DNA of 64,000 bases from Pagrus major (GCF_040436345.1 NC_133230.1:23384197-23448196); one strand, 5' to 3'. Counted from the first letter of the stretch, positions 13,301-27,300 are shown. Notes: generated from the letters alone by a model not told the origin. Made by a program: numbers and translations.

Positions 13301-16300
13301 TGGTTAAACGAACCAGCGTCAGATGGTCATGGTTAAGTTGTGATTGGGAAAAAAACAATGGTGGCTCCTCAAAAGGTTAGCGCAGCTGCTATAACATCAG
13401 TTCTATGGAATTTTATTCATTAAAAGAAGAACAAAGAACAACACTGAAGGCTTTTCTTGGTGAAAAAGATGTTTTCTTCCTCCTCTTGAGTGGCTTCAGT
13501 GACAGTTTGATTTACCTCGTGGCTCTGCAGGTGGCAGCGCTCTCCTACTGTTGATCCGATTGGTTGAGTTAGTCTGTGTTTGACAATCATAGACAGATGG
13601 TTCCTCTTACCACCTGCTTAGTATCTTTTGAAGGGTCCTGGTCTTTTCCAAACAGTTACTAGCGGCTTCTTTCCAGATGTTTTTTTTATAACTAACCATG
13701 TGGCGCGCCAGGTTTCTCCTTATCTGCTTAAAATAAGCAACTGTTTTATGTCACATTAACTTAAAAGGTGATAACGTTGTGTTTACTGCTTGTTTGTGCT
13801 GCAACAACATATAATATATAATATATATTCTCACTAAAACTAAAAGTCACAGCACTTAAACTGTTTTCTAGCACCTACCATATTTTACAAATCAAATAAG
13901 CTCAAGCTTGAGTGTTATAGTATATCTTTATTGAGGCTCCTGCAATACAAACACACACACAGGTGTTAAAAAAAAAACAAGTTGCAGCTGTAACACCATT
14001 GTGATTTCTCATTTCAGTTATCTGTACTGCACTTTCTATTTCTGTTACTGTAAGCTGCAAACTGTGGTTTCTATTAGGCGAATGGGGGAGTCCAACTGTG
14101 TCCCACTGCGCGATGGAAACAGAAGAACATGTTGAGTGTACAGGGTTCAGATACAGACCGGCTCAGACGAGCGCTTGATTTGCTCTGCGTTACTCACCTT
14201 CACAAGGGATTCTCACTGGGGGAAATTCACTCTCCTGCTGCTACTTCCTCCCCACCTCGTTCTATATCTGTTCCTTTGCTGCAATGCTTTGCTTCACTTT
14301 CCTTGATCCTGGCAATGTGTTGCTTCAGAAGGTTCTGCTGATTGTCGAAGGCGCTCCGGTTGCTTCAGCACTGCAGCATCTGCTCCTCTATCAGCTCTTG
14401 TCTCTCAATTCCTTTGCTTCTTTCTTGCTCACCCACCTGCTTCCTTTTTTCATCAATAAATCTACCTCTTCTGCAGTATTTGTTCTGTTACACCATATAC
14501 TGTACCTTTCAATTCTTGGCATGAGTGAGAAATTTACATCAAGGGCCATGATGCAATTTGGCAGCCACGTGAGGCTTCGTGGCTTAACACAGCATAAAGA
14601 CTTGGGTATTCTAACAATCTGCTCCTCAATTCAAACTCAAACATGATCCCACACGGTGCATTTATGTCAGCGCAATTGCAACATTTACATTTCTGTTTAT
14701 TCCACCAACAGTTTCCATCAAATTACACCTTGAGGACGGAAAATAGGGAATGAAAATCAATCATAAATCATTCTGACAGCTGCACTGGTGAATCGTGTAT
14801 TAACATAAATCTCACATTAGCTAAACAACTGCATCCTGTTTCCTCTCTCATCATGTGCATTATTTATACTGTGACTAACAAGTCACGGGAACAGGCAGTC
14901 TAACTACGACGGCACCCAAAAAACAGCCTAAATAAGGGATGTGTTTCTGGCTTTTTAAATGCATCATCCTGCAAGGGTCGTAAATTATGCTCCTTTGTAT
15001 TCAGCCAAAATATTGGCCTGTGCCAAAGCCAATTGGGAGCCATTACCCCAGGAAGAGAAGTTACATTGTCTGGTGTGCCAGCAAGAGAAACACTGTGAAG
15101 CCACTTCATTGGACATAAAATTCTGGGCCCATAGATTGCTTTATGTGTGTACAGTCTTATTCAGAGCCAGAAATGTAAACTCATGCTTCGCTGTCGGTAC
15201 TTTCACAGTCAACAATTTTGCCCACAAATTCATTACCCTCAGGTTTTGCCTCTTCTGTCTCTACTCTGCATTTACCGAGGAACTGATAAGTGGATTTCGT
15301 CTGCATTATGAAGCTCCAACTACGTGACTGTTAAAGGCCAGAGAGGGACACAGCTGAGCGATGATGTTTCTCTTGGCAAACTCCTGTGCAGCCCCTCTCT
15401 TGTTACACTCCTCCGCTATCATCAAGGTTAATTAAAAATTTCACCATGGCTTCACACAATTTTCAAACCACCTCCAGAAAATTTCCACAATGTGTGTGTC
15501 TGTCTCTCTTTTTCCACCTCCTCCACTAGAGCTTCTCTCCCTCCGCTCCTCCACAAGGGTCCTTTGGCCATCATTAGAACTTAATGAACTCAGTTTAATA
15601 ATCAAGGGAATTAGTGGAGTTGAGTTCGGCAGTGGCGTTTGCTGTATCCTACAGGCTCTTCCTCCTTGTTTTCAAATGAGTGTCGCCCGTGTGTAAAATG
15701 TGTTGTGTTCACATTGTGTTTTCCGTGTCCCACACTTTGCTATCTGGGGGACATAATGGGATGTTCCACATCTTTCCCCTAATTAGTTTCAGAGTGTGTT
15801 CATTAGACTTAGCAGATTTAGTTAACTTATGGGTATCTCACAGTGGCCCAATTCCCCCAAGTACACTGATGTCTGGGTGATAAATCATCTCTGTCTGCCT
15901 GCTTTAATTACGCAGACTGGTGAAGTGTCATATTTTGCTCTGAATGTATGGAGTGTAATGGAGTGCTGAGTTATAGGTAGCGTGTGCATGTCTCGCAGTC
16001 TCCTTCAGGCTCAAATGCACCACAATTAATTATGTTTACATTCTCTGTTGGGCTTGTAAATGGATTTTAGACTGATATATTTATCTTTATGATGACTACC
16101 TTTATATGTCAGGGTGCACACATCTCTCCTTTCAAGCTTGCATTACAGCCTTGATGGAAAACAGCAGCCTTCGCCGGGGCATCGTCCCCCGAGTTTAACA
16201 CATGTTCTCTCTGTCACTTTCTCTCAGCCAGCCATGATATTGGAAATTATTCAGCATTAGTGTGAATGGAGCCTGGTAGACTTGGGGTGTTACTCCCTTG

Positions 16301-17199
16301 CAGCTGGGTGTCACATTCAAATAGAAGTAAATTAGCTGTCACCGAGGCTGGGCTCGGGAGCTGCTGCTATGCCTCAGAGACGATCCTTTATAACAGGATC
16401 CGTGCTCACTGCCAAGTCGATGCAAGGCAACAAGTCATTATACCTGTGAGAAATAAAGAAGCACAATATAATTAGGGTCAAACGGCTGTCTTTATCTGAG
16501 GGTGGATTCCCGCTGTAGGACTGTACATACAGCAGCATAGCAGGGAAGATATAGCAGCGTAAAAATCACCTGCTGTTTGCAGAGTTGTCTAAAGAAAGCT
16601 CGGGGATGATGTACTTGGTTTGAATATCTGCTTCTCCAACAGCAGACGGTTGCCCTCTCATTATCTACAGGCCAACATTTACTGTGGAGCTGGGCTCATT
16701 ACTGGCAGCTAAGCCCAAGGGACAGGCTAGACTGGCACAGTCTCCTGACAACAGGGTGACACCGCCTGCCTTTAAAGGTTTGTGTGACACAAATCCATCA
16801 CTCCACAATTTTATAGACACAGATGTGGCTAAGCTACTTAGATTAATCTCTTAACTACAGGTCTATCTTCGCCTTTTCTTATGAAAGTCTGTTTTTTTTT
16901 CTCATCTTTAAACTTTCACATATTTATTTTTTTAATTATTCAAATTATCCACAACCAACTGGAGATAATTATCAGATTTTGATGGGTTTTTTTGGAGCTC
17001 TAACTTGACAGAGAGAGTCTGACTTAAACACACAGGTAGCTAATTAGGGTGCAACATTTATAGCACAAGTCCCAGAGATTCTGAGAACTGGACGTCAATA
17101 ATCATTAGCAGGAGGCTTGAGAAATATTCTGAGGCTTCAGCGACCCCCAGTGGTCAAACTGAGTGACACAAGCAGTGATTTCATGTGGAGTTTGCAGCA

Positions 17200-17205
17200 T
17201 TTATT
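17200..17205 (-). promoter_or_regulatory. rasgrp1: Candidate polyadenylation signal of rasgrp1
   Basis: AATAAA on the minus strand (TTTATT on plus), about 1.1 kb beyond the rasgrp1 stop codon. A GT-containing stretch follows within about 40 bases downstream on the transcript strand. No earlier AATAAA was seen on the minus strand after the stop. Confidence 0.4.
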
Positions 17206-17637
17206 ATAACAATAAGAGAACAATACTGAGAGAAAAGGATGAACCTGGACTTAATTAAGATGGCACTGTGTATACTTTGTATTTACACATTACAAACACA
17301 TGTGTCTCGACTCCCCCGTTCACAGTACAACACGGCTACAAATCGACCACACGATAATAAACATGACATGGCCGCACAATATGAATTAAAAAGGAACGAT
17401 ATGATGCCAACACGCACGAGCATAAATAATCCACTGAAAGTACCAGCATACTGTACAAAATGTGAAATCACTCTTTATGAAGTGTGTAGTGTTTGAGACA
17501 ATAAATATTAACAGAAGCACTGAAAACATCTTGTGCAGTGATATTAACAGGGACAATGATGTGGAGCAACAACAGTTCTGTACATTTGAGGCCTCCAGCT
17601 CTCGTTCTGCTGCTATTATCTGTGGGCCCTCGTCATT

Positions 17638-17647
17638 GAGAATAATA

Positions 17648-17678
<31 letters not shown>

Positions 17679-17679
17679 T
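17638..17679. repeat. AAT trinucleotide microsatellite
   Basis: About 13 AAT units with one AGT interruption. On the rasgrp1 transcript strand it reads ATT and falls in the probable 3' UTR. Confidence 0.95.
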
Positions 17680-18305
17680 GCATATTCACAATAAACTTTG
17701 ATTTCTTCTTTTTTTACCGCAGCCTCTGATTTCCGTTTTATGTTTAACATAAATTATCTGGTCTCATTAATGATCGAGAATTGATCAAACACATCCTGCG
17801 ATATTTTCCTCTAAAATACTGCACTGTCAGTCAATATTTTCCCATGTTTACATACCTTTCACACAGGGTACTCCATTCCAACTTCAGCTATTCTCAATGG
17901 TTCACTAAATAAAGTGAGTAATGCTCATTGTGATGACTTTCATTCTTCTTTCAACAGTACAATACAGTAAAAAAAGGCACCGTCTGCTCACTCAAAACTT
18001 CTTTAAATATAACACTACAGCCTTTTTAGCTTTAGTACTGTATATTCTATGAAAATCTACTGGAGCTTCTTTCAAAAAGAAATCTCAAAAATCTCCTTTA
18101 CTTCTTTAGTGGTGACATACTGATCAGCTTTTGTTAACTGACCGTGCACCAACAGCATTAAAACACCAGCTATGTGCACTGTACTTTATACCATGTGATG
18201 CCAATTTGCCTGGTTACACTTGCACTTTGGATCCAGGTTTACTCATGCTGCCATACGGGGGCAGCACCAGTCTCCCTGGGAGAGATCCAGTGTGTGCGTG
18301 CTTGT

Positions 18306-21300
18306 CTAGGAGGAGGAGTCCTCCTCCACAGGGTGGAGAGCGTGCCTCTTCAGCAGTGTCTTTAGTATTTCCACCTCCCGCTCTGCCTCCTTCAGCTTCC
18401 TACGTAGTGTCTCATTGGCTTTCTGCAACTTCTGGTTGTCCTGGGAAAGACACAGAAGATTTGTGTGATGTAAGCTAACTGTGGTCCAATTAAGTGCTGT
18501 GCATCTGTTAGGAGTGAAAGCCTGACACTCACTGATTCCAGAGATTCATAGGGGGGTTTGCTGTCCTCTTCTGGCTCTTTAGGCGCAATGGACGCCCTGT
18601 TTTCCCACTTGGCACAGTGTCGCTGTTTTCTCTGGGGCACGGGGCTGGGGCACGAGGTGAGGGTGGGGGTTACTGGGATCAGCAGAGACGGCTGAGGGCG
18701 GCCGGGCTCAGGCGATGCAGAGGAAAGCTGGGGTCCCTCCGTCTGGGTGCCACTGTGGACCCTCTGAGGCCTCGAGTGGGAGGTGACCGGAGAGTCTGGG
18801 CTCCAGTCTTTGCTGCTGTCATCTGACGGGTAGGGAAAAGGGAATTCTTCCGAACCTGGAGAGTGCAGCATTATAAGGTATTATTTCAAATGAGACATGG
18901 GAAAATGAACTTGACTTTTCATTCTCACGTTGGTCTTTTATCACTTCATCTAAGTAATCAACAACCACAAAACAAAATGACTCAGTTCAGTATGCAAAGA
19001 AACAGATTCAGAGTCAGACCACAAAATAGTACGTCATAGAGAGTCATCTGAAGAGGGGCTATGTTAATATAGCCGCCGTGTTTTTAAGATGTGTCTCACT
19101 GAGTCAATCCATATTAAGTAAAATCGAAAGTTCTTCTGTTCTGAATATAGTTTCTTTCTCGCAGTAGGTAGGCAGCTTCAGTATTACTGTAAGTAAAACA
19201 GGGAAATAACCTTGACATTAGACCCTGTGCTCTGTTTTTTTAAGCTGCAGCAAACTGCAGTGAAATCATGTACATTCTGTCTTTTCTCCTTTTCTGTACA
19301 GTGTGGCAGGCAGTGATTACAGGAAACATCACGGCTTACTTGATAAACTCAAGCCTGAGAGAGACTCTGCCACCAGATGGCACGTGACATAGACACTTAC
19401 TGTTAACTGATGTCACATTAGTGTTATTGTCTGCATAACTTAGGTGAGAGTGTGGGTTTGTGGGAACTTGTGTAAGAGATTTCTATTTGTTGTGACTGTG
19501 TGAGGAATAATATTGTCTGTGTTCATCACTCATCATCAAGCCCACCCTCTGAGGTGCCCGTGGTGACAGGCGTGGAGCTCGGCGTCGGACTGTCGATGGC
19601 GTTGGTCAGTCTGGTGTTCTTCTTGCACTCGAACGCCACCTGGTCCTTGCACAGCTTGTGGCAGTTCATACCGCAGTCTGAGCGAGCCAGAAGAATGCAC
19701 AACATGTCAGGAACAGGAACTCAGTCTAACATCGGCAAACTGACTTCTACCGACTTCTCTTTGAACGCTATCTGTTCTGCAAACGCGGTTCTCGGAGCTT
19801 TGCATGCTTACTGTCAAGGAAACAAATAGCTCTCAGACCTTTTGAGGGACGGGGGAGGGGGAAAAACTGTGGTTCTGGCTGCAGACTGTTTCTTTGTTTT
19901 TTTTCATGTGCTGCAAGGTTCAGCTAGCTTTGTGCACTACAGAAAACCACAGCACACCTTCTCAAGATAGCTCCGCTTTACCTGCTCCCCACAAGAGGCT
20001 GTGTGTATCTCTTCATTTGTACACTTTACTGACTGACAAAGATAGACATGTACATGATAAAGTGCCATAATTACCTTTGCATCTGTAGCCTTGCTTGATG
20101 ACACCCCACAACTGTTAATGAAGAATATGGGGGAAAACATCACTCAATGTCAAAAGCGAAACTTAAACTAACACAACACCCTTCAACTTGTGCAGTGACT
20201 TACAAATCCTGAGCAGTTGTCACAGAAGGTGGGTTTCATGTAAGTGGTCTCCTGGAAGTTGTGGACAAAGCCAAGACCAAGTTTGGAGCAGATGACACTG
20301 GCCCGCATGAAATAGGCTGTGATCTCCTCTCGGCTGACGAGGCCCTCTCTGGACAACCATAACACATATACAGCATCATTTAACAGAGGAGATAGAGCTT
20401 AGATGATACAGGATATACACAGGAAATAAACACTTTGACAGACATTTCTCTTAGCTTCATATCATAATGTTTGCTAATGTCTGACCAGAAAAAACCCATC
20501 TGCAACACTATTCTTTAATGTAGAAACCATGACATCAGCGATGGTGGTTTTCATACAGGTCTATGAATGAGAAATTACAAGCCTCTCTTTGGTTTGTGAG
20601 AATCATGTACCACTTGACGTGCATGAGAAATACAGGAGTGAAAATGTTGTGGTGGGGTTAGTGTTAGGTCTGCAGCTATTTTATGCTTCCTGTTGCTACA
20701 CTCATCACTACAAATACCACTTTTTCTCTCTCTCCCCTGTAGTCGCAAATGAGCCGAGTGCGTGACCCGTGAAACACTCACTTCTCTTTGTCCATGACAC
20801 AGAAGGAAAATGGAAAGCTAGCAGCAATTTTCTCAAATTCCCCTTGAGAAATGAAGCCGTTCTCGTCGTGATCGTAGTTCTTAAACACGGACTGTGAAAG
20901 ACAAGAGGCAAACACCATTGTTGCTCGACTATTAGTGAACAATAGCTGCAAGAGCAGCCTGTCAAAATGGCAGCATCCAGAAGAATAGTTGAAATAAATG
21001 ATTATGGTTATATAACAGCATCGCCGTGTAGCCATGCAGAGGCTACACTTGAAAAAAGGAAGCACTTACATCCACCATTCTCTGCACATGTTTGCTGATG
21101 GTTCGGGGGTCAGGTTTAGGAGCCACTCCTGATGCCCAGTCCACAACCACTGGAGGTCTAGAGGGGGTGGCTGGCTGATAGAAAATTAATTAGTCATTAA
21201 AAAAAACAAGCCTGTGCAGGCAGATAAACATGTAAAATATTATCTGAGCAATTACTACATTTATTCATGACCTGCTCTACAGAAGCAGAAGCAACACTGT

Positions 21301-24300
21301 AAACCAGCAAGGCGTCAGATAAACATGCCATTTTGGGAAATACACTTCTCTTTCTTGCAGAGACTTAAATGAGAGGGTTAACGCAACAAGAAACTCTCAT
21401 GTCTGTAGTTGTAGCAAGGGTTAGCTAGGGTGTGATTTTGACATCGTTTCCCCCTTGTTCCCAGTCTTTTCCCTATGCTAAGCTAACCAGCAGCTGGCTG
21501 TAGCTTCATATTTAGCGAGCTGCTTTCCCTGTTTTTAGTCTTTATTCTAAGCTAAATGGCTGCAGATGTAGCTTCATGAGAGTGGTCTCAATCTTCTATA
21601 TTTTACCCTTTGCAAGTCAACAGGCTCGTGTTTCCCCATGTCGCCGGTCTTATACTAAGCTACCTGGCGGCTGGCTGTAGCTTCAAATTTGGCATAAAGA
21701 CACGAGAGCGCTATCAATCTTTTCAACTAATTCGGCAAGAAAGTGAATGAGCATATTTCCGAAAAAATGTCAAACTATTCCTTCAAAGCGAAAACTTAAA
21801 GCATCTCTGCTTCTATCACTCACAGGTGCTTTACAGTTCTTGGGTTCCCTGGTGTATGACAGTTCATAGATCTCATCTTCAGTGTAGTAAAGGTCCAAGG
21901 ACAGCTGTGGGGAAGGAGGGAACACATGTTAGCACACGGGAGGTAAACAGACAGAGAAAGAGCTCCCTGTGTATCTAGATGTTTCTCCTTGAAACATGTT
22001 TTGATGAGGGCAATATCAGGTCACAGGGTAACTCTTTTCTCTTCATGGGCATTCTGTCGTTCAAGTACGATTTCAGAGATAACACAACAATACAGCTATC
22101 TGAACTCACTCTCATTCACACTCAGTTCGTCACCCACACACTCATAGATCATAGACTCTCATCACACCCACACAGAAGTGCGGACAATCCACATGCTGTA
22201 ACGCACTCATTTGCATCTGTGCTCGCGTTCAATACAATCTAGTGAATCACACGAGGATACATGACAATTTAACGAGAAATGCACAGTTGCGCTGAAGGGT
22301 GCGCTACCGTCAACAGATGGACCAGGTCCTTGTTAGCGTCCAGCTTGGGGGGGATCTGCTGGAGCTGGATTAGCTCATTAATGTGGTTGTAGAGGGCCTG
22401 GAGCTTCTGGACGTTCACCTTGTTGTCCTCCACATAGTCTGACATGGCTTCATTGACCGAAATCAGGTCTTTGAGGTGGACGCCCAGGATAGGGATTTTA
22501 AAACCTGTACACCTGTTGTACGCTTGTCTGTAGTTGTCGTAGTTTCTACAGGAGGACAGCAGGTCTGTCATCTCATTCAGTACCTGGAAATAGGAGGAAA
22601 TTGAATTTTTTTGTAATCATTAATGTGAGGATGTTTTGGCTCTGTTATCAGCTGGATCTAACTGCGGTAGGAGCCGTTTACCTTGGTGACCTCACTGGAT
22701 ACATGCGAGGTGGTGTCCTTCAGTCTGGAGATCGAGCTGTGACACAGCCCTCCCACCACCGCCATTAGTGTGTTGTAATTGTGCATATGGTGTAGACACT
22801 GTTGGACACACACACACACACACACACACAAAAAAAGCACAAGTATCAGTCCATCCGCGCACACACGTATAAACACACACAATTAAACTTGTTCCAGGTA
22901 GCCCTGGTTATATAATCCACAACACTGCAGTTACATAAGCCACTTATATTGTTGGCTTTTTCTTACTGCGCTCTGATATCTCACTCTTTTTTGGAAGTGC
23001 TTTTCCCTCTCTTTTCAGCTCTCTAATTCGTGCTGTCACTGGAGCATTATGGTGTGAAATTCGTTTCCACACCCGTGGGTTTCAAGGTTGACAGCAGTGA
23101 GCAGCAGCAGACTGGTGCATTAGTGTTGCAGTGCAAGAGGTCCTCCAGAGTACAAGTCTGACTAACGGCTCCCTGAAGCCAGCGTGTCACTTCTCAGCAG
23201 GCTGCATGCAGCTTGACATTGGAGTGGTTCGAACAAGCTAGTTCTGATCTGTGACTACGCTCACGAGTCGTTTCTCTCTTTTCCACTTCCCTAATCCCTT
23301 CAGTGTCTAAGTGTGTTCCACTTGATGGCTCCATTAGTCTGCATTCAGTTAATATTTTTCTATTGGTAAAATCTTTGGATATGCTAAAAGCCTACAGCAG
23401 AGCTCTTAAGAATCATTACCTGCTCTCTGTGAATATGCATTATGCAACTGCTAATTATGTAGCATCTATAGTGTTGACAAAAGACTGTCATTAGTTAGAT
23501 AAGGTGTGTGAACAGCAGCACATAGATGCGAGCAAAGAGGAAATGTGTCAAAGATAGTTCCATTTTTCTTTGTTGCTAAACCAGGAACAGAAAGTGTGAG
23601 AGTAATAGTGAGGGGCTGACTGAAGTACTACCTGTGCCACGTGTATAAACTTGGTGAAAACCTCAGCTCTCAGCTGCGCGGTCGGCCTGCTCAGCACCAT
23701 CAGCTGAACCCACTGGGAGATACCATTGCACAGGGCGATGGAACGCTCCATCACAGGGATGTCCTTCATGCAGCACTTGCGGATGTAATTCTGGTAGTCT
23801 ACAAACTGGCAAAGAGGGCAGAGAGAGACGAGCATGAAGTGCTGCACGGAAACTGCAAGGCATTTCCCGTGGGGAGGAAACAGCCTAATGGTTTTTTTAG
23901 TTCACAGAGATGCATGTCAAATAAACACGCCATCAATGAAGAAATAATAAGCCATACAGCTGGTTAGTCTTTAAGCGTGTATACTCACTGATATCCTGCA
24001 GAAGGACTTGAATTCTAGGTACGTCAGATGCTCAGCCAGCTCGATCGGCTCCAGATGATCAAAAAGAAGAGAGACCTTCCTCTTTTTACTGCTGTTAGCT
24101 TTGATTTTCTGGCTGGCCTTCCACGACCAGTCCCGCTCATTTCTAGAACACATCATGGAACATAATGCAACCAGATTTTCAATCAGCAATGGTTAAATGA
24201 CAGCATGAACACACACGTTGATGTGGTTAGGCATTGCTCATCATCTTAAATTTTAGTTGAGATGCAGAAACTTTCAAAGGCACCGGTATGGTTAATGACA

Positions 24301-27300
24301 TGTCAATTTTGCAATTATATTACATGTTCCATAATGTTTTTTTTGGCCTTTTCGTGGCTTTTTATTTGATAGTACAGCTTGAATAGTGACAGGAAATGCA
24401 ATGAGACAGAGAGGATGATATGCAGCAAAGGGCCTCAGGTCAGACTCAAACCCTGCACTGCTGCTGTGAGGACATAGCCTCTGTACATGGGGTGCACGCT
24501 CTACCAATTGAGCTACCGGGGCGCCCCCATATAACTAATTTTTAACCAAAGTTTCAACGATTCAGTGGTTCCAGCTTCTGAAATGTGAATATTTGGTGTT
24601 TTAAAATAGTTTTCTATGATAGTAAATTGCATATCTTTTGGGTTGGGGCTGTTGTTCAGGTAAAACAAGATATCTGAAGATGTCGGCTTGGGCTCTGAGA
24701 AATTGTGATTGACATTTTCTGCCATTTTATAAACCAAATGATCAATTATTTAAGTTAAAAAACAATGGGAAGATTTATTTATTTATTATTTATCCTATCT
24801 AATACTAAGTAGTCAAGTGTAGAGCTGCAAAAATGTGTCATTTGAAAGCAAATCAATTTGCTAAATTGTGCTGAAAATGATCTTTAGTTGCAACCCTAAG
24901 TATGTTAAAAGACACGCTGGAACAAGAAGACACAAATGTACAGCATGCGTGATGTCAAACTGTGTGAAATCTTTGATCTAACTTTGAAGATGCATAAGCT
25001 GCCTCAAAGTTATGTTGGTCACAGTTCAAAGTCTGTATTCTCGCTTGTGACTGATTTCAGTATTTTCCATGAGTGAACAAACAACTGAGAGTCGTGTAGG
25101 CCTAATGTCAGTTGCCAGCTGGTCAGAGATTAACACTTACATCCATTTGGTCTCTAGGAGAGAGCAAAGATGCTCCTGTCCCTGCTCTCTGATCAGCTCG
25201 CGAAACTCTTCCAGGCTGTCGGACAAGCTGTGGTTCAACCGGAACATCACCCAGAATTCCTGGATCCAATGCCTGGGGGGGGGTCAGGAAGACACAACGT
25301 GACTGATACAGAGAATACGATTAAAGTTAGACTCTTAAAATGTGTCAGTGGGTTAAACTGACCTGATGAAGAAGCATATCCTCTGGCACTCTGCTGGCTG
25401 CTCGCTGTCCAGCGCTACTTTAAATGTAAGGGCTTGGGTTAAGGAGCTGACTGACTGTGATTACCAACCTGAAGTGTAGTTTTATTTTGAAAGTGTTTCA
25501 GGCCTATTCACAACTTTGTTTAGGTGAAAACAGCTTGACAGTAAATCTGCTGGTCTTCGATATTCTTCAGGACAGGAATGTGTTGAGTAAATAAGGAACA
25601 TATGGTCGAATTTCCTGCACTGTTACTTTTGTACAAGCAAAAGTCTTTCATAAAAAACTACACCAACCAAACAAAAAGGCGAACAGAAGTGGCATTTGGC
25701 AATGTGGGAGGAGGCGACTGCATGAAGCGAAACTCTGATGAGCATCACTGAATCATTCTGGCATACAGAAGTAAGTGAATAACAGAATGTACAAAGAAAA
25801 CACACAATGCCTCGTATACTGTGGAACAACTGCTGTTTAATGTGCATTGTTTACTGGTCGGACTCTAAAGATGTTTCAATCAATGTCTTGTTGTTTCTGT
25901 CCTCCATTTTGCACACGCTGACCACAAAAACATGACCCCCATCGATTTATATACAGTGCACACAAAAGCGTTTCCTTATTATATGAAGTAGCTCCTGTAA
26001 ACAGACTGACACTATAGCTCTCAATTGGCAGAAATCAGCGTGAAGTGATGCACATAAAAAGGCTAATTGCGTCATGGGAGCAGACGAACCGCCCACGCAA
26101 TCCCAAGGCCAGACTGTGATGAAGGCTGTTAATGGCCCCTGTGTCTCTCCCCTGATCCTAACCCACACACTGAATTCATTTGATGTATCCTTTTGGGTCT
26201 TCGGCTCAGAACGAGAGGGTTAAAAATAGCAGAGGGGGCATTCGGCGTCGAGCGCTCTGACGTGGGTTCGCGTGATTCGGGGGCCTCTTTAAGCAAGAGA
26301 GGGTCTGTGTGTATATATAGTTGAAGAGGACTTGTGTCTGAAAGAGGCAGAGGTAATTAACACCTGAAACCCCAAGGCTGCTCGCCTGGCCAGTGGGCTC
26401 CTCTGAGAGGCTGTGTGACGCCACTGCAGCTTCCTGAATGGAGGCCTAGATTATAGGCCCTCCACTCAAGTCACAAGACACTACGACGACGACAACAACA
26501 AAACAAATGCTTTTTCTAGGTGTGAAGTGGCGAAAATGGAAGCGATGGAATCAAACATTTTGAATGAGAACAAATACACATCGGTAAAAGACTCCCTGTT
26601 ACTGAATGCATGGGATACAGAGCCCAGAGTGAAGGACATTTACACAGACAGAGATGTAAAAGGTCTAAAGCAACTGACAGCAGGAGTAAACACGAAGTGC
26701 CACTTGCCTATCACATTTTGCACTGACAGCTACAGGCTGCATTGTAAGCCAAGTACAAGCTTGATTGCCTGTTGCTGTTGACAACCACAGGAAAGCAGCA
26801 CACAGCTCACAGCGAGCTGAGCCGATCACTGCAAAACAATCTTACCAAGTATATTTGTCTCATGCCTAGTCATAACATCTTCTAACACACACAATCACCT
26901 AAAAGGTAAAATGCCAGTATGATATAGGGACTTGTTTTAAGAGAATTCTAATAAGATGGTTATTTACTTATTACGAGCAAGTAACACTTTGTCTTTGTTG
27001 TTTGTTTCACTTGTGTTTTGATGCTCAAAGCTGACCAGCTCACTGTCTGAATCATCTGTCTGTGACGTGGTAGCAGTTATGGCCTCATGTCGGACTGCTG
27101 AAGGATATAGAGCGATGAGTTTGTCCAGCAGATCACTGGAGGAGATGAGGAGACGGTGCATGGTCAGGCTGATGTTCAACAGGTGGCTGTTCCCACATAC
27201 ACAGCCAGCCGAGTCTGCAAGACAACGTGCACACACTTTAGCCTCAAATTATCCGGTCTTATTCACATAGCCAAAAAAATCACAATCACATTGCCTCAGT

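Larger units (their letters stand above)
60..17179. other. Long non-coding stretch left of rasgrp1
   Basis: No open frame in this stretch shows a recognisable domain or plausible exon chain. It holds scattered repeats (2096-2335, 4474-4690, 9945-11015, 12500-13300) and a CT tract at 1259. Repeat-free parts such as about 3580-3850 and 15900-16130 have clustered TAAT/ATTA words and could be conserved non-coding elements, but that cannot be judged without alignment. Confidence 0.6.
17180..18305 (-). other. rasgrp1: Probable rasgrp1 3' UTR
   Basis: About 1.1 kb between the TAG at 18306-18308 and the candidate AATAAA. It is A+T-rich and contains an ATT-type trinucleotide array at 17638-17679. No coding signal is visible. 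The distal end depends on the weakly supported polyadenylation site. Confidence 0.45.

Noticed and set aside
24498..24528. A genuine tRNA gene
   Set aside because: The tRNA-like head has a degenerate B box and no proper acceptor stem closure, and is joined to a SINE body and tail.
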